Below, one piece after another: positions 39,670-47,570 of a stretch of DNA of 64,000 bases. This DNA is from Paenibacillus sp. FSL K6-3182 (GTDB lineage Bacteria; Bacillota; Bacilli; Paenibacillales; Paenibacillaceae). Each line of letters opens with the position of its first letter. Within the stretch, counting starts at the first letter, position 1. The position numbers were made by a program, and so were the translations under genes. The stretch is from positions 3,591,501 through 3,655,500 of the forward strand of contig NZ_CP150265.1 of assembly GCF_037976325.1 (NCBI RefSeq). Direction: 5' to 3'. The notes beneath the pieces are model-generated. The model made no database searches, was not told the origin of the DNA, and saw only the letters and a program-made list of their open reading frames with translations.

Positions 39670-40620
39670 TCACAAAATGAGCCTATCCAGACCAATTGCA
39701 CTAATTAAAAGCCGCTCTTTCCTGCTGCCTAACATATTTTGTGTCCAATCTACAAAACCGCCATCGCCAATAAAATACTCCGTTTCGCCGATTACTGTCT
39801 TTAATGTGAATTGTATTCCTTTGTAATACTGGTTTTCCATATTCGGCTCTCCTGAACTTACCGACACATTCAATGACAATTCATTTCCATGTTTTATAAT
39901 CCTTGAGACTAAGCCAGTCGAATCTTTGTAACCACTTCGTTCACTTATAATGATCTCGATGTCAGATCCAAACAGCGTTTTAAATATACTTTGGTACACT
40001 TTAATATGCTCCCATAATGATTGTTTTTCGAAGCTATAGGAACCTTCATCTAATCCAGACGTCACCATACAAAATAAATGGAAATGAGGCAGCATCCCTG
40101 GAGCATCTCCAAAGAATTGCGCTCGGACATGCCTATGGGTTGTACAGAAGCGAATAAAATTATCTCTCTTATCATTGGAATCATTTGATTTAAGTAATTT
40201 ACTGATATGCAGGGCTAAGAGATTGGTTGCATCTGATACAACTTCCGTTCCTCTTAAAGCGGAAATTGCTTTGTTTTGATCAACCGTTCCTAGCACTGAG
40301 GAACAGCCTAATGGTGCTACGGGAGATAATTGAATTGGTGAAAAAGAATGTTTTGAAGCAATATCTAATACATCCAGCTCCAACCTCTTAAGCAATAACA
40401 CATCGACGTCAGCTGGGTGTACAAAGCGGTTATTCTTGTATCTTTTAAGTAGATCATTTGGAGAAGATGTTTTTGTTTTCTCGCTGAATACTTTCAAGAG
40501 AAGTGAATTCAAGTCACTGGAGGATATCCGATCCACTAAAAGATTAATTAAATCAGCTTGATCAAGTTTTCGCAGTATTCTTTCAAGATCGGCTGTAAGG
40601 GTAGGATTCATTAACTTCAC
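39670..40620 (-). CDS. Class II aminoacyl-tRNA-synthetase-like protein of unknown function
   Basis: A 316-residue protein. Its middle resembles a class II synthetase core: a motif-1-like segment (SPVAPLGCSSVLGTVDQNK), a motif-2-like loop (TTHRHVRAQFF ... LPHFHLFCMV) and a motif-3-like end (LISAIGLDRLIL). It lacks an anticodon-binding domain and the N-terminal 90 residues are helical and unfamiliar. Such stand-alone cores include HisZ-, YjeA- and aminoacylating-enzyme-like paralogues. The resemblance was made by eye and no substrate can be assigned. The gene stands alone between unrelated neighbours. Confidence 0.6.
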   Translation of the reverse strand: MKLMNPTLTADLERILRKLDQADLINLLVDRISSSDLNSLLLKVFSEKTKTSSPNDLLKRYKNNRFVHPADVDVLLLKRLELDVLDIASKHSFSPIQLSPVAPLGCSSVLGTVDQNKAISALRGTEVVSDATNLLALHISKLLKSNDSNDKRDNFIRFCTTHRHVRAQFFGDAPGMLPHFHLFCMVTSGLDEGSYSFEKQSLWEHIKVYQSIFKTLFGSDIEIIISERSGYKDSTGLVSRIIKHGNELSLNVSVSSGEPNMENQYYKGIQFTLKTVIGETEYFIGDGGFVDWTQNMLGSRKERLLISAIGLDRLIL

Positions 40621-40775
40621 TCTCCTTGACCTTATTCTATTGGTTATTAATGGATAATTATATGGGGTGACATTACTTTAGGTCAAGAACTAAACCAATA
40701 TTATAATCGATCAATCTTTTAGCTTGAAAAATGACGTAAAGTTTTCTTCTGTATTTCAAACAGGGCTACTCACAA

Positions 40776-40807
40776 AAATCCCGACGGAGAAGATCCCGCC
40801 GGGATTT
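40776..40807 (-). terminator. Terminator of the deacetylase gene
   Basis: AAATCCCG / CGGGATTT with further inner pairing is followed on the minus strand by TTGTG after a short T-run. It lies 65 bases beyond the deacetylase stop codon. Confidence 0.75.
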
Positions 40808-40871
40808 AGTGGAACATACGATTTGAATTTAAATCAATAACTAAATCGTATCCTTTACTGGTTCGAGTTAT

Positions 40872-41943
40872 TTACTGAATTTCCAAATAATCAATGTAAA
40901 CATCCCATGTCCCGTTATCGGAGGTGCAAACGAGCTCAATTTCTTGATTACCGGTTCCATGGCTGACATTGCTTATGGTATAGACTGCGGGACTACTGCC
41001 TCCGAAGTAGAAGGTCCCTTTCGTCACCCCGCCTATTTTCAAGTCAACTCTGGCCATATTGGAATTATTTGAAGCACCACGGAGTGAGAAACTATGAGTT
41101 CCGCTCGTGAAATTCTGTGTGTATTTGACCAAATCATTGTTGGCGTATAAAGCAACACCAGAGAACGGCGAGCTAATATTTCCGGTGTACTGACCAGCTT
41201 TGGTCATGCTTTCGGCTTCCTTCTTTGTACTTGTGCTTGGAGGAGTAGTTGTACCGCCACCGTCAGGCGCAACCGCCCGGCCGGTGCTTGTTGAAATCAT
41301 ACCAGGGCAAAGTCCCCGGCTCTTAAGGTTCTGAGCAATCTGGGGAATCGCTTGGAGCGAAGTCTGGTATTGATCATGCATCAGGATGACATCGCCGTTC
41401 TGCAGTCTGCCCACAGCGGCTACGATCTGTGCAGTGGTAGCGCCATTCCAGTCCTGTGAGTCAACGTTCCACAGCACCTCGGTTAGACCATTTTGACTCT
41501 CGATTGACTTCAAAGTTGCGTTAGTCTCGCCGTACGGCGGGCGGAACAATTTTGGTGCAGCTCCGGTAGCTGACTGGATCGCTTGCTGTGTCCGCGTAAT
41601 TTCCGATGACATCTGCGAGCTGCTCAATGTGGTCATGTGAGGATGTGTATAAGAGTGGTTTCCAACCCACATGCCCGCATTCATTTGGTCCCGCACGAGT
41701 GACGGGTTATTTTGGGGCGTTTTGCCCAAGGTTGAACATCGTTGCACGCAAACCGGCCTGCTTCAGAGCATTGAGCAGTGATGTAGTGTTACTGGCATTT
41801 GGGCCATCGTCGTATGTCAGACCTACATATCCATTCGGGCAGTTGGCATCGGCTGCACTGGCAATAGGCATTATAGGGGTGGAGAACAACGAACTGAAGA
41901 GTGCTAGGGCCGCTGCCCCTATTATTAGTTTTGCTTTGAACAT
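40872..41943 (-). pseudogene. Secreted CE4 xylan deacetylase with CBM36, frameshifted
   Basis: The first frame starts at 41943 and gives a signal peptide (ending ASA), then the CE4 core start GYVGLTYDDGPNA and LRATMFNLGQNA. It ends at a TAA. The protein continues in another frame as NNPSLVRDQMNAGMWVGNHS, with the metal-binding HSYTHPH, the PPYGETNATL motif and VILMHD. A single extra C in a CCCC run near 41718 accounts for the shift. The C-terminal 105 residues match CBM36 xylan-binding modules (ESMTKAGQYTG, FSGVALYANND, NGTWDVYIDYLEIQ). The intact enzyme would remove acetyl groups from xylan outside the cell. A sequencing error in the homopolymer is a real alternative. Confidence 0.88.
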
Positions 41944-42028
41944 GGTAGTACCTACTCGTATTAAAATACGAGTATGGTTGTTCGCGCCATTCCGTACCGC
42001 TTAACTCTCTCTATTAGATTCGGGGTTT

Positions 42029-42096
42029 TTACTGAATGTCTAAATAGTCTAGGTAAGCGTCCCATGTCCCGTCATTGGAGTTTACAATTATTTCAT
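42029..42096 (-). pseudogene. Remnant of a second CBM36-containing gene
   Basis: On the minus strand a perfect AGGAGG site and ATG AAA are followed at once, in a different frame, by the last 19 codons of a CBM36 domain (NSNDGTWDAYLDYLDIQ and TAA). This tail parallels the end of the neighbouring deacetylase (NGTWDVYIDYLEIQ). It looks like a gene whose interior was deleted, leaving only its translation start and its 3' end. Confidence 0.75.
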
Positions 42097-42339
42097 CTGT
42101 ATACCTCCTCTTTTTTAAAATTGCATTTAGTCGCACATGATGCTGTACAGCCTGCAATAGGCTACTCGAGCCTCACTTCCTTCCATATATTAACTTGAGA
42201 GCGATTACAGTAATTATCTTAACAAAACGTTTATTAATCGTTTACCTGTAAGAATTTATTTCCTACTGTAAAAAACTTAGTTTTTTTGATCGGTCTTTTT
42301 TTGATTTATGATCGTCTATTTTATATAATGCTAGCAAAA

Positions 42340-42365
42340 AACCGCATCCATAGGAGGATGCGGTT
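42340..42365 (-). terminator. Terminator of the sigma/anti-sigma operon
   Basis: A 9-bp stem (AACCGCATC / GATGCGGTT) is followed on the minus strand by TTTTTTGC. The 230 bases between it and the CBM36 remnant contain an AAACG-rich imperfect inverted repeat (42230-42246) but no gene. Confidence 0.85.
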
Positions 42366-42386
42366 AGTATGCTAACAGCTGCTAAA

Positions 42387-42971
42387 TCAAAAATTATTGA
42401 AAATGACGTCGGCTGTTACCTTTCCACTCGTGACGTCTTCCGAGGTGAAGCCAGATACCGTGTTGCCCACTTTAAATTCCTTGCTTACCAGCTGCTCTGA
42501 AATATCAGGAGCTGTTGGGCCTGTTATGCCGTAAGTCGTTTTTTCCGTAACTGTCACCCACAATTCGCCAATTCGAAAGCTTTGGCCGTCGGTACTTACC
42601 TCATCAATTACACCATCAATGTTTACCCTGTGTTTTGCTGAGGTCGCCGGTCCAGGACCATTATTCTCAATGGTGTCGCTTGGATTTTTCGTGACCGCAC
42701 CAGGAGAAGTACTGCCTGCGTCTTGGTTTACTGCATAAATGCTCAGAGTCAATACCGCACAAGCCGCAATGCTGGTTGCCCAGATCATCACTTTGTTTTT
42801 CTTTACTTTAGAATGAACTGTTTTCATAGGAATCTCTCCATTTCGTATGTTGTTATTATTGTTGTCGATTTGTTTGTGCTTCTCCAGGCTTAAGCGTTCA
42901 AGTGTACGTTCTTGAAAGTCTTCACTTATTTTCACTTTGGACATGGCCGATTTATAACTTGTTTTTTTCAT
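42387..42971 (-). CDS. Probable anti-sigma factor, single membrane span
   Basis: A protein of about 194 residues: cytoplasmic N-terminus of about 55 residues (ISEDFQERTLERL), one membrane helix (MIWATSIAACAVLTLSIYAV), a Ser/Pro/Gly linker, and an extracytoplasmic domain (HRVNIDGVIDEVSTDGQSFRIGE) that resembles small OB-like DUF5666-type folds. The ATG at 42971 is used; a GTG six bases upstream overlaps the sigma-factor stop. Overlap with an ECF sigma gene is the classic arrangement for its cognate anti-sigma factor. Confidence 0.75.
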   Translation of the reverse strand: MKKTSYKSAMSKVKISEDFQERTLERLSLEKHKQIDNNNNNIRNGEIPMKTVHSKVKKNKVMIWATSIAACAVLTLSIYAVNQDAGSTSPGAVTKNPSDTIENNGPGPATSAKHRVNIDGVIDEVSTDGQSFRIGELWVTVTEKTTYGITGPTAPDISEQLVSKEFKVGNTVSGFTSEDVTSGKVTADVIFNNF

Positions 42972-42973
42972 TC

Positions 42974-43453
42974 TCACAAATCACCGCCTATAACTTCTTT
43001 AAGCTGTTTACGCCCTCGAGCGAGCCAAGTACCTACCGTCGCAGGTTTGGCATGAAGTATATCCGCTATTTCATCCAAGGAATAACCTTCGTAATAATGC
43101 AAATGGATCGGGACCCGATATTTTTTATCCAATGATAATACTGCCTGCATGACCATGTATTCATCCTTCGGTAGGTTAGACAGGTTGTCCGGTATGGGGT
43201 TTCGACTCTTAAACCACCCCGTCTTGAGCAAGTTTTTACATTTATTGATCGTTGTACGGATTAACCAGGCTTTCTCATGTTCATCACTATCAAAGACGGG
43301 GGATTTTTGGAGATAGGCTAGAAATACTTCTTGCGCTACTTCCTCCGCGTCAGCAATATTTTTGAGATAAGCAAAAGCTATCTTGACCAGGCTGTCGGAA
43401 TAGTTGACCACGGCTTTGCGGACGGATTCATTGAGCTCATATGAATCGTTCAC
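42974..43453 (-). CDS. ECF RNA polymerase sigma factor
   Basis: A 159-residue sigma factor started at GTG 43451-43453 with GGGGG eight bases upstream. Region 2 is clear (YLKNIADAEEVAQEVFLAYLQ; WLIRTTINKCKNLL) and region 4 follows (YYEGYSLDEIADILHAKPATVG). It precedes its probable anti-sigma factor with overlapping ends. The stimulus is unknown. No autoregulated ECF-type promoter was identified with confidence. Confidence 0.93.
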   Translation of the reverse strand: MNDSYELNESVRKAVVNYSDSLVKIAFAYLKNIADAEEVAQEVFLAYLQKSPVFDSDEHEKAWLIRTTINKCKNLLKTGWFKSRNPIPDNLSNLPKDEYMVMQAVLSLDKKYRVPIHLHYYEGYSLDEIADILHAKPATVGTWLARGRKQLKEVIGGDL

Positions 43454-43633
43454 TTGATGTCCCCCTTTCACTAGTAATACAATCGAGCAGCCCGTTATTT
43501 TTCACGCTGTAAAAAAAAATTGGGACAATTGCTTTAAAAGGGAGCAAAAAGTTTTTTATTAGTATGTCCTCTCACCAAAAACGGTAACATGCAAGCAATA
43601 TTAACTGAAGCACCTGTAAATTCAATAAAAAAA

Positions 43634-43665
43634 GAACCTTCAATCTATAACTAGATCAAAGGTTC
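43634..43665 (-). terminator. Terminator of the mqo gene
   Basis: A GAACCTT / AAGGTTC stem with an 18-base loop is followed on the minus strand by TTTTTTTATTG, about 90 bases beyond the mqo stop codon. Confidence 0.7.
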
Positions 43666-43755
43666 AATATTTATTTTAATGATATTAAATAATTCACGCC
43701 ATGCTTTCAATTACGTAATATTTCACTACATCCATTTGTTTTTACATCAGAAAAA

Positions 43756-45255
43756 CTAACTAAAAGCCAGCTCTTTTTCACTCAGGCCTAGTGAGTCAGC
43801 TGTAGAAGTATGAATTTCGTGCAGAAGCTCTGGATTTTCCATTAATGAAACGCCATAAGAAGGAATCATTTCTTTAATTTTTGGTTCCCACTCTTTGATG
43901 TGTTGAGGGAAACATTTTTTAAATACTTCAAGCATAACGTGAACAGCAGTAGAAGCACCTGGCGAAGCGCCTAGTAATGCTGCAATCGAACCATCAGCAG
44001 CCGTTATAACTTCCGTACCAAATTGAAGTGTTCCTCTGCCGCCAGCTTCAGTATCTTTGATTACTTGCACACGCTGACCAGCTGCTACTAAATCCCAGTC
44101 TTCCGTTTTGGCGTTAGGGATAAACTCGCGCAACTCATCCATGCGCTTTTCTTTGGATAGCATAACTTGCTCAATCAGATATTTTGTCAATGACATATTT
44201 TTTGCACCTGCGGATAACATTGTGATGAGATTATCCGGTTTTACGGAAGTGACCAAATCAAACATTGAACCGGTTTTCAAAAACTTAGGTGAGAATCCGG
44301 CAAATGGACCAAACAGCAAAGATTTTTTATTGTCGATAAATCTTGTATCCAAATGTGGAACCGACATTGGAGGAGCTCCAACTTTGGCTTTGCCGTAAAC
44401 TTTTGCATGATGCTGTGCCACAACATTCGGATTATTACAAACCATAAATATTCCGCTTACTGGGAATCCGCCAATATGTTTACCTTCAGGAATACCGGAT
44501 TTTTGCAATAAATGCAGGCTTCCGCCTCCGCCTCCGATAAAGACAAATTTTGCAGTATGCCGTTCGACGTTGCCGCTGCCATTACGTACTTTCAATTCCC
44601 ACGAGCTGTCGCTAGCACGTTTAATATTATCAACGCTATGTTTGTATTTGAGATCAACGTTTTTACTTTTTAAGTGATCAAACAGAATGCGCGTTAAAGC
44701 ACCAAAGTTGACATCCGTACCAGAGTCAATTTTGGTTGCTGCTATAGCTTCATTTGATTTACGATCTTTTATAATAAGTGGGATCCATTCCATCAATTTT
44801 GTAGGGTTATCGGAAAATTCCATCCCTTTAAACAATGGATTAGTAGACATGGCTTCAAAACGTTTCTTTAGAAACGTTACATTTTGTTCTCCTTGGACCA
44901 TACTCATATGAGGTATTGGCATAATAAAGTCTTGCGGATTACGAATTAGCTTACTATTTACAAGGTAAGACCAAAACTGCATGGAAAGCTGGAACTGTTC
45001 ATTAATTTGAATCGCTTTGCTAATATCTACAGATCCGTCTGGCTTATTTACTGTGTAGTTAAGCTCGCACAGTGCTGCATGCCCTGTTCCTGCATTATTC
45101 CACTCGTTAGAGCTTTCTTCTCCAGCACTTTCGAGCTTCTCAAACACGGTAATTTTCCATTCCGGTACCAATTCTTTCAGAAGTGTCCCTAAAGTCGCAC
45201 TCATGATTCCGGCACCAATCAAGATGACGTCTGTTTTATTTTCTCCGTTGCTCAT
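43756..45255 (-). CDS. mqo: Malate:quinone oxidoreductase
   Basis: A 499-residue FAD enzyme starting at ATG 45253-45255 with AAGGA eight bases upstream. The FAD motif [17 protein letters not shown] opens the protein; [40 protein letters not shown] (split as the second nucleotide region) and [16 protein letters not shown] are hallmarks of Mqo. It oxidises malate to oxaloacetate at the membrane and passes electrons to quinone, bypassing the soluble malate dehydrogenase. It appears monocistronic with its own terminator. Confidence 0.97.
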   Translation of the reverse strand: MSNGENKTDVILIGAGIMSATLGTLLKELVPEWKITVFEKLESAGEESSNEWNNAGTGHAALCELNYTVNKPDGSVDISKAIQINEQFQLSMQFWSYLVNSKLIRNPQDFIMPIPHMSMVQGEQNVTFLKKRFEAMSTNPLFKGMEFSDNPTKLMEWIPLIIKDRKSNEAIAATKIDSGTDVNFGALTRILFDHLKSKNVDLKYKHSVDNIKRASDSSWELKVRNGSGNVERHTAKFVFIGGGGGSLHLLQKSGIPEGKHIGGFPVSGIFMVCNNPNVVAQHHAKVYGKAKVGAPPMSVPHLDTRFIDNKKSLLFGPFAGFSPKFLKTGSMFDLVTSVKPDNLITMLSAGAKNMSLTKYLIEQVMLSKEKRMDELREFIPNAKTEDWDLVAAGQRVQVIKDTEAGGRGTLQFGTEVITAADGSIAALLGASPGASTAVHVMLEVFKKCFPQHIKEWEPKIKEMIPSYGVSLMENPELLHEIHTSTADSLGLSEKELAFS

Positions 45256-45926
45256 TTTTACCATCCTTATATCCTAAAATTTGCATAAAGCATGTAGGCG
45301 CTTCTGTATAGGCGTTACACTAAGCCAATGCTCGACCCAGTCACACACCTTTTCTGTTTCAATTAAAACCATATCATATTGTTTTGTAATTGATTATAGA
45401 TTAAATGATCTGTGATTATCAGATAATTATAAGCTATTTGAAAGCTGGTGAAAAGTGAAAAGTCCGTTTACAAGGCTCTAGGAACACACAAAGCAAAGGC
45501 AATAACAAAGCTTAATGCATCGATTGAAGCTTTTGTTTGCCGCTATGTGTTACTAGCATCATTACATTTTTTCCGATACTTGCGGTATGGTTCACTGTAT
45601 TTGATGTTAAACTAAACTTCTATTAGTTTCAATCTAAACGTTGCTACTTCTCTGCTTCTGAGATTTTCAAGTATACAAATTGTGAATAATCTGCAACGTT
45701 TATATGAAGGAGTAGATATATTTCACAAAGTTGTTCAGCTTCCCCATTAAATTCCTTTAGAATTTCAACAATTTATATTCATATCTTATTGAGGCTGGAG
45801 CCTTTTTGACAACAGTTAAGGTAATTTTCTGTTTGTTTTGCCTGTCTGCCGTATTCTGTATGTATTGTATATGTATTTAAGAAGAAAACATCTCTTGTTT
45901 CAGTTTTTGTAATCTTGAAAACAAGC
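45256..45926. other. Long intergenic region, no gene seen
   Basis: About 670 bases separate mqo from the coat-protein terminator. They are AT-rich with frequent stops in all frames. Only a short AGGCT-GG-AGCCT hairpin before five T (45792-45808, plus strand) was noted. The mqo promoter must lie in its first part but no clear boxes were found. Confidence 0.5.
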
Positions 45927-45928
45927 GA

Positions 45929-45981
45929 AAGACCCGTAAGACAGCCGCTTCATTTGCGAAGCGTGGGCTCTTACGGGTCTT
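45929..45981 (-). terminator. Long terminator of the coat-protein gene
   Basis: A 12-bp outer stem (AAGACCCGTAAG / CTTACGGGTCTT) with an inner GCTTC / GAAGC arm lies 17 bases beyond the stop codon, followed by TTTCGC on the minus strand. Confidence 0.75.
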
Positions 45982-45997
45982 CTTTAATATTTAAGGA

Positions 45998-46330
45998 CTA
46001 TTTTTTGGAACGTTTTTTGGAAGATATTTTAGCACGTTTTCTGCGTTTTAAGCCTGAAACCATGACATTTTTCTCAGATTGCGTGTAATAATGCTGATAG
46101 ACAGGACAACAATGATGCTTCTTCACCGTTTCAATATTTTGAATAACATTTACAAGCTGCGGATGGTAGATGTCCTCATATTGCGTAATTGGAGGATCAT
46201 AAATCGTTTGTGTTGGACAATCTGGACAAAAGTTAGCCGAATTCGCACCTTCTACCATACCCATGTTACTGCCCATATTACTACCCATGTTCATGTTATT
46301 ACTCATGTTATTATAATCGTTACGGTTCAC
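45998..46330 (-). CDS. CotD-like spore coat protein
   Basis: A 110-residue protein. The Asn/Met-rich N-terminus (NNMNMGSNMGSNMG) is followed by the segment FCPDCPTQTIYDPP, YHPQLVNVIQNIE and HHCCPVYQHYYTQ, and ends in a strongly basic tail (RRKRAKISSKKRSKK). These His/Cys/Tyr-rich features match CotD-family coat proteins of Bacillales. It supports a spore-forming host. A sporulation sigma promoter was not identified. Confidence 0.8.
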   Translation of the reverse strand: MNRNDYNNMSNNMNMGSNMGSNMGMVEGANSANFCPDCPTQTIYDPPITQYEDIYHPQLVNVIQNIETVKKHHCCPVYQHYYTQSEKNVMVSGLKRRKRAKISSKKRSKK

Positions 46331-46490
46331 AGAATTATCTCCTTCCTGTTTTGGAATACAACATATTGTATTCTCAAGAAGACAAAACGACCTGTACGAT
46401 TGACATGGAAGACGATAGCCTACGCTGTTCCTGCAGGATGTAGAGCATGATATTTACCTTGTACTGATAATGTTTGAAAAAAGTGTTTCA

Positions 46491-47381
46491 TTATGAATGA
46501 GAAGTTAATGGAAACAAAATATGTTCTGCTCTATCTTCAAATGAAGGACGAACAAACAATGTGTCCTCACTCTGTGCTAATAACTCGACATGAATGTTTT
46601 CATTATCGTAATCGGGTATAAAGTGAAAATGAATAATCTCCGTATCGGCAGTAACAAGGCTGTTCAAAATAACATCATAATCAACTTTTTGAACACTGAT
46701 GACATCATAAAGATGAAGTTGTTTATCCTCATGCTTAAAAATAACAATGGCATCAACTTCCTCGACATAATAAATCGCATCATTGAATGCTAAGATAAAA
46801 TAAAACAGCAATAGATGTTCATTGTTTTTCACACCTATTATAGGGGATACAGGTATTCTTTCCTTAGCAAACTGCTCCATCAACCGATAATCATTGGCGT
46901 TATTCGTATGTAGCTTGCGGTAGGAACGGATTGCTTCTGGTTTTAATTCTAAACCTAAAATGTTTAAAGTAAAACTACTTTCTTGCGTTTTTCTAAACCC
47001 AAATCTAGGATAATAGTCTAGAACCGAGTCATTAGCGAACAAGTAGATAAAGTCATATTCTTGTTCATATTTCTCGATAATATGGTTCATCAGTTTGCCT
47101 GATAATCCTTGATTTCGAAAGTCGGGATGCGTCATAACGGTACCGATTTGAATGGCTTTATACTCTTCACTGTTACATATAACCGTCATTTTGCTTGCTG
47201 AGGCATTGGCAATGACTTTACCTTTATCGAGAAAGGAATAACATATATAATTTTCGTTCCAGCCCTCTTTTTCATACCATTTTTCGAAATCAAGCCCAAA
47301 TACCATTTTAGCCAATTCATTAAAGCTTTCTTTGTAGGTTGAAATGTCTTTATAGTCACTTATGAATTGGTAATTAGTCAT
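46491..47381 (-). CDS. GNAT-family acetyltransferase with C-terminal extension
   Basis: A protein of 296 residues starting at ATG 47381 with GAGG six bases upstream; a longer frame to 47423 lacks a site. The N-terminal half is a GNAT domain (IQIGTVMTHPDFRNQGLSG, YLFANDSVLDYYPRFGFRKT). The C-terminal 150 residues form a second, diverged domain as in two-domain GNATs (Eis- or YitI-like). Substrate unknown; appears monocistronic. Confidence 0.88.
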   Translation of the reverse strand: MTNYQFISDYKDISTYKESFNELAKMVFGLDFEKWYEKEGWNENYICYSFLDKGKVIANASASKMTVICNSEEYKAIQIGTVMTHPDFRNQGLSGKLMNHIIEKYEQEYDFIYLFANDSVLDYYPRFGFRKTQESSFTLNILGLELKPEAIRSYRKLHTNNANDYRLMEQFAKERIPVSPIIGVKNNEHLLLFYFILAFNDAIYYVEEVDAIVIFKHEDKQLHLYDVISVQKVDYDVILNSLVTADTEIIHFHFIPDYDNENIHVELLAQSEDTLFVRPSFEDRAEHILFPLTSHS

Positions 47382-47456
47382 ATTAACCTCGCTCACTTTA
47401 CTTCTCCCCTTCATTCTCATCAACTTTTGCTGACTGCTTCAAACACCATTAAAAAG

Positions 47457-47503
47457 TAACAGCAGTCCAACAGTGACCCTATGTCACCGATGGACTGCTG
47501 TTA
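47457..47503 (-). terminator. Terminator of the prenyl synthase gene
   Basis: A perfect 13-bp stem (TAACAGCAGTCCA / TGGACTGCTGTTA) with inner pairing is followed on the minus strand by CTTTTTAATGG. Confidence 0.85.
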
Positions 47504-47570
47504 GCTTATTCAAATTATTGCACTATCTAACATGATTGCTCGAATCTTCTTCAAGACGTACGAATGTAAT

